64,000 nt of DNA, taken from the NCBI GenBank assembly GCA_951799445.1, contig OX637287.1, forward strand, positions 18,538,224 to 18,602,223, in the 5' to 3' direction. Position numbers and translations under genes: made by a program. The DNA comes from Pseudisothecium myosuroides. Taxonomy: Eukaryota > Streptophyta > Bryopsida > Hypnales > Lembophyllaceae. A model generated the notes under the pieces. The model worked only from the letters and a program-made list of their open reading frames with translations. It did not search any database and was not told the origin of the DNA. This document shows, piece after piece, positions 35,142 to 48,380 of the stretch (its first letter is position 1; each line of letters opens with the position of its first letter).

Positions 35142-38100
35142 GGTGGGTACACCCATAATCGCGCAGTGCCTTAAATTGACAACTAAAATAAGCCCCTAAA
35201 TGGTGTTTAATTATTTTGAAAATTGTACTTCCATGTCTCCCGTGGTTCTTCATTGCAGCATTGGCCGTTTGGGGACAAGTGAATGGCTTCTAAACTCAGA
35301 GTACAGAAGGTTTTAATAACATGAGGATTTACTAATTGTCAAAGATCAAAGATCAGCCAAAATATGCTCTCATTAATAAATCCTCATGACATTTCAAGCA
35401 CGTGTCAAAGATCAAGAGATCATGACTCATATTAAATCCTCATGTTATTTCATATGGCTCACAGAATACGAGGATATAAAATCATGGGTTTGCGAGCTTG
35501 TAAACATTTTTAATAAATATGAATAACACAATTGCACCTCCATGTCTTTTACTTCTGACACCTTAGGAGGTGTCTTTTTTAATGTTGCCTATGAGCGGTT
35601 TCAATTACTCTACTTACAAAACTTTGTCCCCCTACTGCGGTCTCATTTTTGTCAAAATCAGAAAATTGATTGTGCTTAACTTCCTTTTCTACACATCTCT
35701 TTGCTCTCTTGTGTTCACTATTTACTAGTTAGCTTTCAAATTCCCCACAACCCAATTTGTGGCGGTTTTGGGTGTACACACCTTAGTATCCCTAGCAATG
35801 CTACATGATTAACCTTAGAAAGATGCAGCCCCCATGACCAAGGTAGTCACCAAAATACTTCAATTATTAAACTAATAGGTGTATTCTTGGTTTCTATAGT
35901 TAATAGTGAAGTCATCCATCGAACCTTTTAGGGCTACTAACACTATTTGAAAGTAATTCCAAATCATGGTGAACAAAACTAAGTTTTAGATATGGCTAAC
36001 TTTGAAATTAATTTTTTTTGCAAATCACAACTAATTTTTCTTTCAAACTTCCATGGTAGCATGTAGTATGTTGCACACTACAACTTTCATATATCCACTT
36101 TTGAATTTTTTCATTGATGCTTATGATATAGTTGTTTGAATGAAAACATTTCAAATTTGTACTCAGTTTTGTGAGTGGCTGTATTAGGGATTATATACAT
36201 TAAATTAAAGAAAATTTTAAAATGAAATTCACATTGGAAAGGTTTAGAAATTTCAAACTATAAATTATAAAATTGTGAATTAATAATGATGTTAAATAGA
36301 TTGGATGTTGCATATCATCCAATTAGAAATAATAGTGACACATTTATTTGAAACATGATAACTAGTACGTAGTAGCTTATAAAAATTATTTGGTAGATTT
36401 CTATTCAAAATATAAATATTGTGATTTCTATTCAAATGGCACTATTTTAAACTTTTTAAATTTGTAATATTTAAAAAAAAACATAATATATATATTTTTT
36501 AAACATAAATATTTTTTAAATGAATCGAAAAAATCTTAAATCATTTAAATACCTATTTAGATATACATTGCATTAAAAAAACATTTCAAAAATTAAAAAT
36601 AGAATTTAATTTCTTTTGGATTTGAAATAAAGTATCCAAAAATATTTTGTGAAGTTATAGAAATATTAGTAAAAGAAATACTAATATTGCATTTGTATCA
36701 AAATGAGAAAAATAGCCTTATTGGATGGTAAATTAATCTAAATTCTTTACTATTCTTCATTGTATTTTTCAAAAACAACCTTTCTATGTTTAATCCTTTA
36801 ATTTGTCCATCTACCATACGTGTTTGTAGATTCTGGTGTTAATTCACTTTCATTTGAACAAAACAAAATTTAAAAAATGCCAATGCTTAAATACAATGCT
36901 AAATACTTGTAAAGTCAATTTTTTTTAAATTTAAAAATGAAATAACAAAATCAACTATCATTTTATGGCACCTTTGGAGGGAGAGGAACTCCAATCTTTG
37001 TATTGGATTGGTGTAATTTAACCCTGGAGCGCTCCGACGTCCATTTTCTGGACGATGAGCAGATTCAAATCCTTGTTTCTGTCTCATTCCTGCTTGGATG
37101 AAAGTCATCCTAATTTTTGGTGATATTTATCAAGTTTTTGTCCTATCCATCGGTTGGATTTGGTGTTACTAGAATATATACATTTCTAAAATTACAAACG
37201 TGGAAGTATGTCAAGTGGTCAATTTGCATTGACTTTAGTTCAAAACTAGATGTACAAAAATGAGGTCAAAGATGTAAAGGTCACAAAAATTTAAAAAAAT
37301 CACCATATGAAGATAACCTTATTTCAAATCCATTCCAACAAGTTTTACTCAAAAAATGATAATATTTTACTTGTAATTGAATTTAGAAGGAATTCTGAAA
37401 TTTTCTTTTCAAAATTTATAGAAAAAGATTGGTGATAACATTAGTAGATCTAACCGTACGGATAGAATTTAAAAATCAAAATCTACAGCTTTCATTTGTA
37501 TACCAATTCCAAAATATTCTTCCAAATTGTAGTTTATAATGTTTTTTCTCAAATCGTCAATTTTGGAGATGAATCCAGACGTTTAGGGATTAAGAATTCA
37601 CTCATATTGGGTCCAACATGAAGTTCAGAACTTAATATGAGTGACTCTAGTATCTCTGAACTTCTTTCCATCAATATGTTTAGATTTTTAGAAATCACTC
37701 ATGATTGTGGTGATCTAGTACAAGATGATGACTCAAAATTTATACTGGTTTTCAACAAGTTTTACTAACTTGACCATTCAAAATACATGATTGACTATCG
37801 TAGTTGTAGTGCATGCTTGGTGGAGAATAATCCTAAAAATAGATGCCAAAATATTAGAAGAATTACTTTTTCAAAATACAAAAAAATTGAATGGTGAAAG
37901 AAAAAATGTTAGCAAAAATTCTATTTCTAGCAGGTATTGAATAGTGCAAATCCTACCTTACACTTACGATATTATAAGAAAAATTTAGTGAATCCCGGCC
38001 TTGACTCAAATGAAATTGGCAAATTCTTCCCCACAAAACACTCAAAATTCTTATATTCTTGCCGCTAATATTTAAACCATGTCAATTTTGGCTACAAATC

Positions 38101-38575
38101 ACTAAAAAGTATATAGTACATCTTTCATGACTTTATATGTCTTTTATGCATGATGAGAAGCAAAAACTTCTTATATGATTTATTGCCAAAACCCAACTTA
38201 GTCCAAATGCTACCAACAAGTATATAGGAGTTTTTAGTTTTTTTTTGTCATCATTTTTTCAAAATAATATTCCTATCTCTAATTCAAGTATTTTAGGATT
38301 AGTATTGTGGTACGGTTGTGTGTTCATAAAGCATCTTTCTATTTAATAATTTGGATTTTCAATGAGGTTATAAATCTCAAATAAGTATTTAATTAAGTTT
38401 CCTTGAAAGACAAGAAGAAGTTGCATTTATTACACTTTGATTCATTTTGGTCAGATTCTTGCAGAGTGAGCTATGAATTTTTGAGTTTGGAATTTTGGTA
38501 TGCTCCAAAGTCATCCAAAATCATCCTAAAATGTTCATATTAGGTACATTGAAACTTCTAATGTATACCCTTGTA
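35142..38575. other. AT-rich intergenic DNA with a short TTAA MITE
   Basis: 35813-35933 is the fourth short TTAA-type MITE copy (left TTAA present, right site changed to CTAC). A weak candidate element runs from TTAACCCTGGAGCGCTCC at about 37019 to a GGGATTAA-like end near 37593. No gene can be supported: frames are short and AT-driven. Confidence 0.45.
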
Positions 38576-40164
38576 TTAACCCCTAAAGGAAAAAGCTTTG
38601 TTTTTTGGCAACATAGCGATTTTGGGCAGCTCACTACGAATGGAGTTTTTATTTTTTTCTTTGAAAATTTTACACAACATGTGCCCAAGGAGTAGCTTTA
38701 AGGCCCAATAATTTTCGTAACTTTTGACTGCATAGTTAAAAAGTTATTGCATGATAAGTGATTTTCTTTGTATGGGTAGGTATGGTTTTCAAAGACTCCA
38801 TACCTACCCGTAAACTTAAACTCCTCATAACTTTTTACTAAAGGTATGTTCAGACCTGGCCTTACGGGCCAGGCTTTTACGTGGTGATTGCAGCAAAGAA
38901 CGCCTGCTATTCACACCAGATTTCTTTAGCAACTACCGATCCTACGTGGGCGCGCAGGTGGCAACAGGAAACAACGGTCTTGAGAATTTCCTGGGCGGTC
39001 ACTGTAGCTCTGTCTCCGCGTTTTCCGGGAGTTCCTTGGTAACACTGCAATCACCAGGAAACGGACATTTCAGAATTAAGTGACCGCTTCTAGTTAATGG
39101 CACTCTTGGGGGTCTAGTAACAAAGAACGGCGGTAGCAAAGACGGAGTTAGCGGTGGAATTAAAGAGAGGGCCCACTCCCAAATCTTTCTGCAAATCCTT
39201 ACGTAATTGTAGGCAATTCAAAAAAGGTTTTTTTAAACAATATACCTACATGTATAAACTCCGACGCTGATCTTCACCAAGCACCTGCAACAACACACAC
39301 ATACCCAACAATTTCTGCACGTCCGTTATTTTGATTACACTACTTTGATCAGGTGCCGTTCCATGTTCCCTGTCAATGGCGATTGTTTTGCAGGGCATCA
39401 ATTTTTTTTTCTGAATGCATGCATCATGGGAGGTGCTATAGGGAACTAACTACTTCTTCTCTATGGAATGCAGATCATGTCGATGGAGAATCAATTGCAT
39501 GCTGCAGGTTATGGCGCCACCAACGCCTCAGCTCCAGACCCTGCTGCAAGTGATTTCGAACTTTCAAGAACTCTCGTTTACCCTGTTCACTTTGATGTGG
39601 GACTTGTACACAACAACGATCACTCCAGTGCGAAAATTACATTGCATTTTCCCGTCCTCTTCATTGTTTACAAGTTGTCATGTCCTAGACCTACAATCCA
39701 GGACTTGTGAATTACGATTTGATGTGCCCTCTCTTCATATATTGGTATTCACTCTTGTTCTTGAAATATAAAGTCTCCTGTCATATATGAGCGGCACTTC
39801 CCTTGCAATCACTTATAATTACTGCAGTGTTACGTTGAAAATTACGACTTTGCAAGCTTGACCTGCTTTCCGATTTCCTTCTCGTATTGAACGCGATGGA
39901 ATTATTGTTCTCCGTGATCGCTTATAAACAAGGAATAGTACCTCACATGCGTTATTTGATTTGCAAGAATGCCGGCACAAGGCTCCCAAAGAGTGTCATC
40001 TGTCGCCACAGTCCTCCCATCAAATGGTGAGTTCCTATATACATCATGTTCCTTCCATGTCCTTAAAGCGCAATTCTTGTAAACATTGACCTGCAAAACA
40101 CACACACGGGCTCCGATGGTCAAGTTAGTCCAAGTACTTCGAACTGTCCTCTAATTCATGATGC

Positions 40165-41481
40165 ATGTTGGGTTCTGAAGGTATTGCTAGTCCCGTGGCG
40201 CTAGTCGAGCCAACGCAAGGACGTCCAAATCTGCCCCGAAGCGCCACAACGTTGAGTAATGGAAGTACGCCCGCCCCAGCAAAGAAAGCCAGAAAGGACC
40301 GTGGACCGAATTGGTCCCAACCAGAAATTGCTGTGCTGGTCTTTGCGAAGCGGGATATGTTCCTGGAGGAGATCGATGTTCAAAACGGCAGAGACTTGAT
40401 GAACCCGGATGCCACCAAATGGATCCGAGTTAGCATCGAAGTGATGAGGGCAAATTGTTCGCCATGCCCTCGCGATGGACCTGCCTGCAAGTCCAAATGG
40501 AACCAAATCATTCCCGATTACAAACGGATAGCAGATTTTTTCACAAGAAGTGGCACCAATGGCATCAAGTACTGGAACATGATAGTTGCGGAAAGGAAGA
40601 ATGAAGGATTGCCGCGTGCATTTTCTCAAGACATTTTCAATAGCATCCACAAATGGTTCGGGAACCGCCCTAGTATGCAACCACCTCATACTAGGGACTT
40701 GCTGTCCACGGAGGATAGTAAGTATTCAACGCCAGTACGCCATAGCGAAGGAGGTCAAGAGCAATGCGACATGGATGCTGAGAATGAAGATCCAATGGAC
40801 GTTGCTGATCCTGTGGAATTGAGTGACGACATTGCCGGCCGCTTCTCCTCGCAGTTGGCACCTGCAAGCACGGGAGCACATACCGCCAATGCCAGTTTCA
40901 GCTCACCTACGGCTACGCCGAGTCCAGCACAAAAGAATGGTTTGCCACCAGGCGTGACGCCGTTGATGGTCAGCTCGAGCGACACTTCGGCCTTCACGCT
41001 ACGACGTCGAGAGGGCAACACTGCAGTGAGACGGAAACACTTGTCAGGCCACAACGTGATTGCAGATGCCACGAAAGCAAGTGGCGAGGTCATGGCACGG
41101 CAAATGCGTGAAATGGCAGAAGCGAGTCGTCACCTTGAAAGATCGAAGATTGATGTTCAGTTGAAGCTTTTCTCCGAGCAGATGGAATATCAGCGTGAAC
41201 GTGATAGACGTCTGCACGAGAATGCCCGACTAACAAATATGAATGCTGGATTAGCTATAGAAAAACAAGGAGAAGTGGTAAAGTGTCTATTTGATCTCTC
41301 TAGTGTTTTGAGCGCGAGGCTGTGTCTTCCCAAAACAGTAGACTTGGAACTTCAGCCCGACGAGACCCCCCTTGACGTTGATGGCAACAGAAGCGCAGCA
41401 GCGGTAGCCGCCCTAGACCTTTCTGTTAGTGATCTTGTTGCTCCAAATGGCTTGCCTGAGCCTGTTGTAACAAATGTGTGA
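40165..41481 (+). CDS. Harbinger Myb/SANT-like DNA-binding protein
   Basis: 438 residues in one exon, the second protein of PIF/Harbinger elements; it binds the element ends and helps bring the transposase into the nucleus. A basic patch AKKARKDRG precedes a trihelix/Myb-like domain at about residues 48-135. That domain starts with NWSQPEIAVLVFAKRD, then shows CKSKWNQIIPDYKRIADFF and the aromatic KYWNMIVAERK. The middle is Pro/Ser/Thr-rich and acidic. A charged helical segment lies at about 310-380 (MAEASRHLERSKIDVQLKLF). The frame is intact, so this protein could still be made even though its partner transposase is interrupted. Confidence 0.85.
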   Translation: MLGSEGIASPVALVEPTQGRPNLPRSATTLSNGSTPAPAKKARKDRGPNWSQPEIAVLVFAKRDMFLEEIDVQNGRDLMNPDATKWIRVSIEVMRANCSPCPRDGPACKSKWNQIIPDYKRIADFFTRSGTNGIKYWNMIVAERKNEGLPRAFSQDIFNSIHKWFGNRPSMQPPHTRDLLSTEDSKYSTPVRHSEGGQEQCDMDAENEDPMDVADPVELSDDIAGRFSSQLAPASTGAHTANASFSSPTATPSPAQKNGLPPGVTPLMVSSSDTSAFTLRRREGNTAVRRKHLSGHNVIADATKASGEVMARQMREMAEASRHLERSKIDVQLKLFSEQMEYQRERDRRLHENARLTNMNAGLAIEKQGEVVKCLFDLSSVLSARLCLPKTVDLELQPDETPLDVDGNRSAAAVAALDLSVSDLVAPNGLPEPVVTNV

Positions 41482-42449
41482 CGCCGTTGTCCACGACGCC
41501 CACCTGCTGCATGGACATGAGCGGACAATGTTTTAAAAAAATTTCGGTGCTCTTTTCCCGAATTCATGCTTCCCATGCAAAACACTGTTCACGTACGTGA
41601 TTTCTAATTGTGGATCGCTTGTCAATAACGAAGCAGTCTCCAAGAGCATTAAGTAATTATCTTTGCTGTAGAATTCATGCATGCTTGATTTTTGTAAGTA
41701 TGCACCATTGCTCACAAAAGTAGAACAAACAAGACCTAATGAGACAGTGTGCACATCTTCAGTTAAGCGGAATTTGTCATTGACAGACTGCCGACAATGA
41801 AGTCCAAGCCAGCGGACTACGTAGCTATGCATAAGAAACCGCAACACAAGCACTCAACAACATTGTGGACGGCAAAATGCCATCCTATTTCCACTCATGC
41901 AAAGGAGCTTCATGAAAGTCTCACTGCAGGACTTGGTAAAAAAATAGAGTTCACGGTTGTACACCGTTGCAGAATCACGGAGGCTTTGCCATGCGAAACA
42001 CACACTACCTGCGAAGTAGAGTGCTCACACTGTGGAAGACACCAAGTCTCCCGAGCACATCCACGTACACTCTCCTGTGCTATACCTTAACTTTCCATAC
42101 TATAGCTATTCGTAAGCATGAAACATGAGCTCACAAGTACTGGCCTGAAGCTTATCCAACCTCCATGTAAAGGTCAGCAATAAGAAAAACAACCCTATGG
42201 ACGCTGTGCCACGCTTGAGTTGTTGAAGGAAAAACAAAATGAGCAGGTTGCATCCTCCCCTGTCCATACACAAAGCAAGGCATTTGAACAAGACGTCAGT
42301 TCCTTAAGAAGAGGCACAAAGAATGGAAATCATGACAATAACCTTTTGCAGTTGCCAAATCTGAGAGGAAATTCAATGACCAAGACACCAAGGAATGGAT
42401 CGTGACAGATTGTTCACCTGCATGGGCTGCCAACCCGTCGCTGGTTGCT

Positions 42450-43799
42450 TCAAGTAGCAGAAGTTCGTTGAAGAGCGAGGAAGACGGAGAGGTTCCTGCG
42501 CTTGTCGATAGCCTGCGGCATTCCAAGCTTGTCATGAGCCGATTCCGGCACTTCTGCAGCGGCGTTGTCTTCTTGAATGTTAGGAACAGTAAGGCCCTCC
42601 ACCCTCAGAATCTTGAACAGCCTCTCCACGTCAGAATGTGACTGCCCCAGTAGCATATTGTGTAGAATGGCGCAAGCCGTTATCACGTCCGGCAAGAAAG
42701 TCACATCCAAATCTGATTTTCCAAGTAGCTCTCGAAAACTAAGCTTAAGAATACCGAAGGCATTCTCTACTATGCCTCGCCCACGTCGAAGTTTTTTGTT
42801 AAACAGGGTCTCTGCCAAAGGAAGACTGCCCCGGCCTTGGTGGGGGACCATCAGCCAAGGTAAGAGGGGATAACCGGAGTCCCCCAACAAGTACAGACTG
42901 AAGCCCTGGAAAGACACACCACCTTCCCATAGTGTACTCTGCATAGCATTGTGGTATAGTGAAGACCTCCTGAGCACACGAGCATCATTGGTCGATCCAG
43001 GCATACCAAGAAACAAGTCCAAGAATCGTTTATTGGAATCCACCATTGCTTGACAATTGAGAGTATACCCATCGGATTTGAAGTAATAATAGTCAGCATG
43101 AGCATACTTGGGTTTAGAAATGGCGATGTGAGTACCGTCAATGGCCCCAAGGACGCCCGGAAGTCCGCAGAGGTGCTTGAAGTCAACCTCCGTCTCCAAA
43201 AGTTTTTGACCTGTTGGCCATGAAATCTCACCACGAAGGACAATGTTTACTGCCTGCACAACTTCTCTGAGGACCATGGAGACCGTACTACGACCTAGAG
43301 CAAACATTTCGCTGCAGATCAATAAACTTGCTCCATATGTCAATTTAAAAAGAGTACAAGCGACCCTAACAAGCACTGGAATTGCAAGTCGGTACTTTGT
43401 ATCTTTTTTGGAGATGCTAGGCCTCAGCAACTCTGATAGTGAGAGAACTGCGGGTTTAGTCATCCGAAACATTTTTAGCCATCGATCATCATCATACTAT
43501 TCTAGAAGGAAATGGCAGAACCAAGTCGTCGATCTAGGCTTCACCCAAAAACGAAGCTCCTCATCAAGAAGATAGTAGATGTTCGAGAGACAAAAAGTAT
43601 ATAGCGCTGCCCGAGAGAAAGCTTCCATCTCCTCAATGCATGCTGCAGTGGACTGCTCCATCAATTGAAAATTGTCATTGTCTGCTTTTTCGAATTCATT
43701 GTCGGCTGTGACATCAAGAGCTCTATTGGCTGTCAGTAGCAGGAGAAGTGTAGCCGAAGCCATGGACATGATGTCCACGGGATTGGTGAAGAAGTCCAT
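42450..43799 (-). pseudogene. PIF/Harbinger DDE transposase, interrupted by one stop codon
   Basis: HARBI1-like nuclease of the DDE_Tnp_4 family. The frame of 450 codons from ATG 43799 to the stop at 42450 is broken only by TAG at 43497-43499, in the motif FLLE-stop-YDDDRWLKMF. Downstream the full nuclease is readable: a helix-turn-helix-like part (EMFALGRSTVSMVLREVV), first Asp in GVLGAIDGTHIAIS, second Asp in LYLLGDSGYPLLPWL, Glu in RGRGIVENAFGILK, then the C-terminal DVITACAILHNMLL. A start at the Met of MFRMTKP (43472) would restore most of the protein. No other damage is seen, so inactivation looks recent. Confidence 0.88.
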
Positions 43800-45654
43800 G
43801 CCTGAAGCTCACTACTGCTCTCTGCAACATGAGAGGGAAGAAATTGTCAATGAAGATTACGGCATCAAAAAATGACGAGTGTACACTCAAGGAATTTGTG
43901 TAGTAGCCGTTGTAACTTTGAACATGTAAACCGGGAAAGTGTAGCCATCATTAAACGAAGAGAGCACAACAGCCTGAGCACCATCAAGCACTTCTACAAA
44001 TCACATATATGAAACCGCAAATGCCAAAAGAAAAAACACAGGGACCAGAAAGTGAACTTCCGGAAGTCAGCACAATGTTAATGAAACGAGAAAGCGAATG
44101 GTGGACCGCACTAACCTTAGAGACGGTTTTGTGTTGGAAGCGCTTTGAAGTCCCGAGCCCAACACCACTTTTGTATCTCACTCTGCAACAAGTTACAATT
44201 GAACAGTAAACAGACTTATTGAGGCTAAAACTGCAGAAAGAGGAGAGAAGTGAATAGTACAAAAAACCCTAGGAAGCAAACCAAAGAAGCGAATCAACAA
44301 ACAATGGCGTCACTCTCGCAACAGAGACTCTCTCTTTGAGGGCGATAAATTCAGAATTTTGAAGCACTACAAGAACATGGTAGCATCTTCAAATTTCAAG
44401 CGACAAGAGGAGAGTCCCTTTCAAAAGCCAGAAGTGTACCTTGACGTGCGCCGCTTCTTCACAGACGGCCACTTCGGAATTTGGAAAGCCCACCTGAACG
44501 CCCGAAACGCAGCTCCTTCACACGATCTCCACTACCGCAAAGTTCACATGAGAAAATCGCAGTGAAAACTCAAGCAATTTCTGTACGCTACAATCAAACA
44601 TCGCAGGACGGTGGAGCAACATTCGGGCGCAGAAGTTCAAACTTTGAAACAAGTGCAGTGCCAGAGAAAATGAGTAAAATAAGGCACGTGGACCGAGAGC
44701 AACCCGCCGCAAAGGGCCCCACATCCCTTCCTAAAAGCCCTAAGAACTCTCTTCAGGTGTGACGACCCGGTGCGAACTAACACCTCCTGTCCGTCGTGGC
44801 AATTAAAAATTTGAGACCAATACATCAGGTCTGAACAGGAACGGAAGTAGACTGCGTCCAACTTACAGAGCAATGGACGAGGCACTTTCATTAATACAAC
44901 CATGCCTCATTTTGCGCATTCTACAGTCTCTGACAGATTTTTATCTTTAGGACCCAGTGCTCTAGAAAGCCAGGTCTGAACGTACCTTAATTGATCGGAA
45001 TTGAATGATTCAAAGCTTCCCGTGTATATATAAATCTAAAGAACCAATTTCAATGTTTTATTTTTTCTTAAAGTCATTTTTAAAGAAATTGTTTTAGCTG
45101 CCCGGGCTGCCCAAAGTTCAAAGAAAATCACATATTATGCAATAACTTTTTAACTATGTAGTCAAAAGTTATGCAAATTGTTGGGCCTTAAAGCTACTCC
45201 TCAGGCACATGTTGTGTAAAATTTTCAAAGAAAAAAAATAAAAACTCCATTCGTAGTGAGCTGCCCAAAATCGCTATGTTGCCAAAAAACACAACTTGGT
45301 CCTTTAGGGGTTAAATGGTGCTTTTAGAGTACAAGCATTTTATAACACTCTACCTTATTATGATAAATTTTTGGTCTCCAACCATGTTCAAGTGGCAATG
45401 GTTTGTAAGAGAGCGCCCACCATGTTATATCATTTTTAACTACATTTTTCTTTGTGATTGTATTTCATAGCTGTTTACTAAAGTAAATTTTTTTTGGTGA
45501 ATTCCCAACCCTCACTTGGATGGATTTGGTGAGACACAATTTTTTATTTATTTATTAAATGCAAAATCCTATACTCTTGTCGCAAAGGCCAAAAAATTTA
45601 GCCACAAAACTTACACCCCACCTTAGTCCAATTTCTTGCACTTATTTTTAGGTG

Positions 45655-45818
45655 GGTGGAATGCCTATTAAAGGAGAAAGAACTGCAATTACATCGTGAT
45701 TTTACGATCTCTGAGAAGTTTGAATTGGAATTGAGCCTTTCAATGTCCGCAAGGATTGGATTGCAAGCGCAAGATGAGATGGGATCAATGAACATGTCGT
45801 CACTCTCCAAGTACTAAT
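45655..45818 (+). other. exon-like segment, copy 1 of a dispersed repeat
   Basis: After a TTTTTAG acceptor, an open frame reads WVECLLKEKELQLHRDF, then KFELELSLSMSARIGLQAQD and MSSLSKY before a stop. A second copy lies at about 62590-62780. The frame has coding-like composition in AT-rich surroundings. It may be a fragment of a lost gene or of an unrecognised transposon. Confidence 0.35.
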
Positions 45819-48373
45819 TAGTCAATCTTTTCTTGGCGATCAAAGTGTTGGCAAAATGAGACGATCATCACAAACTTCATGTACAACAGGTTTGATGTGA
45901 ACTACTCGGTACAAATGGCTTTTTCTTCAACGGACTCTATCGTTTATCTATACATGAAAAATGAAGTGAAATATGTACAGTGGGGTCCCAATCAAAATGG
46001 CGTTTTTGAAATCGTAGGGAAGGAAATTTTGCATTTGCCAACTTTGACAGCCTCCTGAGGGCTCAAAAATGATCTTTGAATATGAAATTTTTACCATAGC
46101 ATTATCTTTAAGTTAATTATATGTGTACTAAATTTCAAGGTCACATAATTTACACAAAAAAGGATATTTGAAATCTCCCAACATGTGTAGCCGTGAACAT
46201 TTTTTCACTACTGCCAACTTTGACACCCTCCCAAGGACTGAAATTTTCGACATAGGACCATCTATATGTTGATTACATGTGTGAAAAATTTCAAGTCCAA
46301 AACACCTCCACAAAAATAGATATTCAAAATCTCCCAACATGTGTAGTTGTGAGAAACAATTTCACTACTACCAACTTTGACACTATCTCAAGGGTTGAAA
46401 AATTGATTATTTACCATGAAATTTTTATGATGAAATAACCTCTATGTCAATAACATGTGGAACAAATTTCAAATTCAAAAGAATCACACAAAAAAATATA
46501 TGCTAATTCTACCAACATGTGTAGTTGTGAGAATGATTTTTTCAACCCTTGGGATATTGTCATTTTTTGGGTAAAATTTCACACGGATGTAGAAAGTCAT
46601 TCTCACAACTACACATGTTGGTAGAATTAGAATATCTTTTTTTTTATAACTCTTTTGACCTTGAAAATTGGCATACATTTTATCAATATAGAGATGATAT
46701 CATGCCAAAAATTTCATGGTAAAATGGGTTTTTTTCAGCCCTTGAGATAGTGTCAAAGTTGGTAGTAGTGAAATTTTTCTCACAACTGTACACATTGGTA
46801 GAACTAGCATATATTTTTTTATATGATTTTTTTGAATTTGAAATTTGGCACACGTGTTATTAATATAGAGATTATTTCATCATAAAAACTTCATGGTAAA
46901 TAATCAATTTTTCAACCCTTGAGATAGTGTCAAAGTTGGTAGTAGTGAAATTGTTTCTCACAACTACACATGTTGGGAGATTTTAAATATCTATTTTTGT
47001 GGAGGTGTTTTGGACTTGAAATTTTTCACACATGTAATCAACATATAGATGGTCCTATGCCAAAATTTTCAGTCCTTGGAAGGTGTGAGCTCCCAATATG
47101 TCACTTGGGACTCGTATAATTATTTTTTTGGAAATTTGCAATTTAAAATTGATAAAAGTATACAAAAATCCATAAAAAGAGTGTAGAACCAAAATAGGGT
47201 TGTGTCATACCCATTATAGTATTTGGTCTAGATTTGTGTTTTTTACTTAGAATCCCCCAAACCTTGCCTAAAAATGGTATAAAAATAACGAAAAGGTTAG
47301 ATTTGGAGGATTCGAGTCACACAGCCCCAAAAGAGCTAAATTCCACCATGAATGTGGCGATTCATGGCTAGGTCGGTCCGAGGGATCCATAGCGAGGCCA
47401 CTAGGTCGGATCCTAGAGTTAGATTTAGAATTCCCCATTAGATCGACGAATTTCCAAAATCCCGATTGTTAGCATGCAGGAGCCACTCACGCAAGATCGG
47501 GCCCGTGGAGGAATCTACAGCCCAAGGATGGTGTTCTAGGGTGAGTCCCATGCCAGGAGTCCAACGGCAAAATCGGTTCACCAAGATTCCTCCACCTGCA
47601 GAAGATTCCCGCACCGTCACTAATTCAAGGAGATGTCCAATTTAAATCTCCATTGACCAATCGTGCCAGGTACGGAAACACACCTGCACGTCTTTCATGC
47701 GATTCCCTGAGAGGTCACGTGAAAAACCCCGGCATCTTCCGACTTGCAGAAGAACCTTTTTCCGGGTGGTCAACCCTCCTAACCTCCAACGGGAATTTCA
47801 TGGAAATTACCCAGGTTACAATAAAATCTCACTAAAAATTAGACTAGCTTGTTTTATGTTAATAATGCGCTCCGTGAAGTTTCACGACATTCCGATAGCG
47901 GCAAGTACCCGAACCGGCGAGATTCCTCGGGAATTAACCACGTGGCGGGGTCCCCGCCACGTTGACCGGCATTCCGGGACCATACGATGGCGAAACGAAG
48001 TCAACCAAAAGTCCTTCCCGACTCTCTCGCACCTACCGGAGACCCTAGGTTATTCACATTTCTCAAAATAGGAGACCCTCAAGATCTAGGATTTTACCAC
48101 GATTTGGTTTTTAAACTAAATTAGTCTGTGATGGGTTTTTCGCCTCGGTACGGGGGGTAAAGAAATCTAGGACTAAACACGGCGATCTGGATCTAACGGC
48201 GCAATCCGTTTGGCGATTGGAGCTAATCTCCAAAAGTTAAGATGTTGGTCCAGCATAGATGGTAGAAGTAGAAATTTAGGATGTAGGATGAAAATCTTTG
48301 AGGATGAGGATGAAAATCCCCGTTGATAAGGTTACCTTAGAACTCTAGAGGGAGGGGTGAGCCCTTGGAACCC

Positions 48374-48380
48374 TATATAA
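48374..48380 (+). promoter_or_regulatory. TATA box inside the giant LTR
   Basis: CCCTATATAAGGGCCCC is a strong plant TATA context. Transcription would start near 48400-48410. In the LTR reading this marks the U3/R boundary about 1.3 kb from the 5' end. Confidence 0.5.

Larger units (their letters stand above)
38842..44997. mobile_element. PIF/Harbinger DNA transposon, 6,156 bp
   Basis: The terminal repeats AGGTATGTTCAGACCTGGC and, inverted from the right end, AGGTACGTTCAGACCTGGC differ at one base. TAA is duplicated on both sides (38839-38841 and 44998-45000), the 3-bp duplication typical of PIF/Harbinger. It encodes the usual two proteins in convergent orientation: a Myb/SANT DNA-binding protein (plus) and a DDE transposase (minus). 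The subterminal regions 38860-39150 and 44270-44980 are GC-richer and non-coding. Confidence 0.92.
38580..45310. mobile_element. TTAA/CCCC element, split by a Harbinger insertion
   Basis: TTAA flanks 38580 and 45310. The two ends form a very long inverted repeat of roughly 190 bp, including TTTTTTGGCAACATAGCGAT and GCTCACTACGAATGGAG identical on both arms. Without the Harbinger element and its 3-bp duplication the element would be 572 bp, close to the 582-bp relative at 34556. Confidence 0.8.

Noticed and set aside
37019..37593. Further TTAA element (TTAACCCTGGAGC ... GGGATTAA)
   Set aside because: The terminal repeats match only weakly and the internal family core is not evident, so it is not listed as a firm element.
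42577..42873. Plus-strand frame opposite the transposase
   Set aside because: Antisense shadow of the Harbinger DDE domain.
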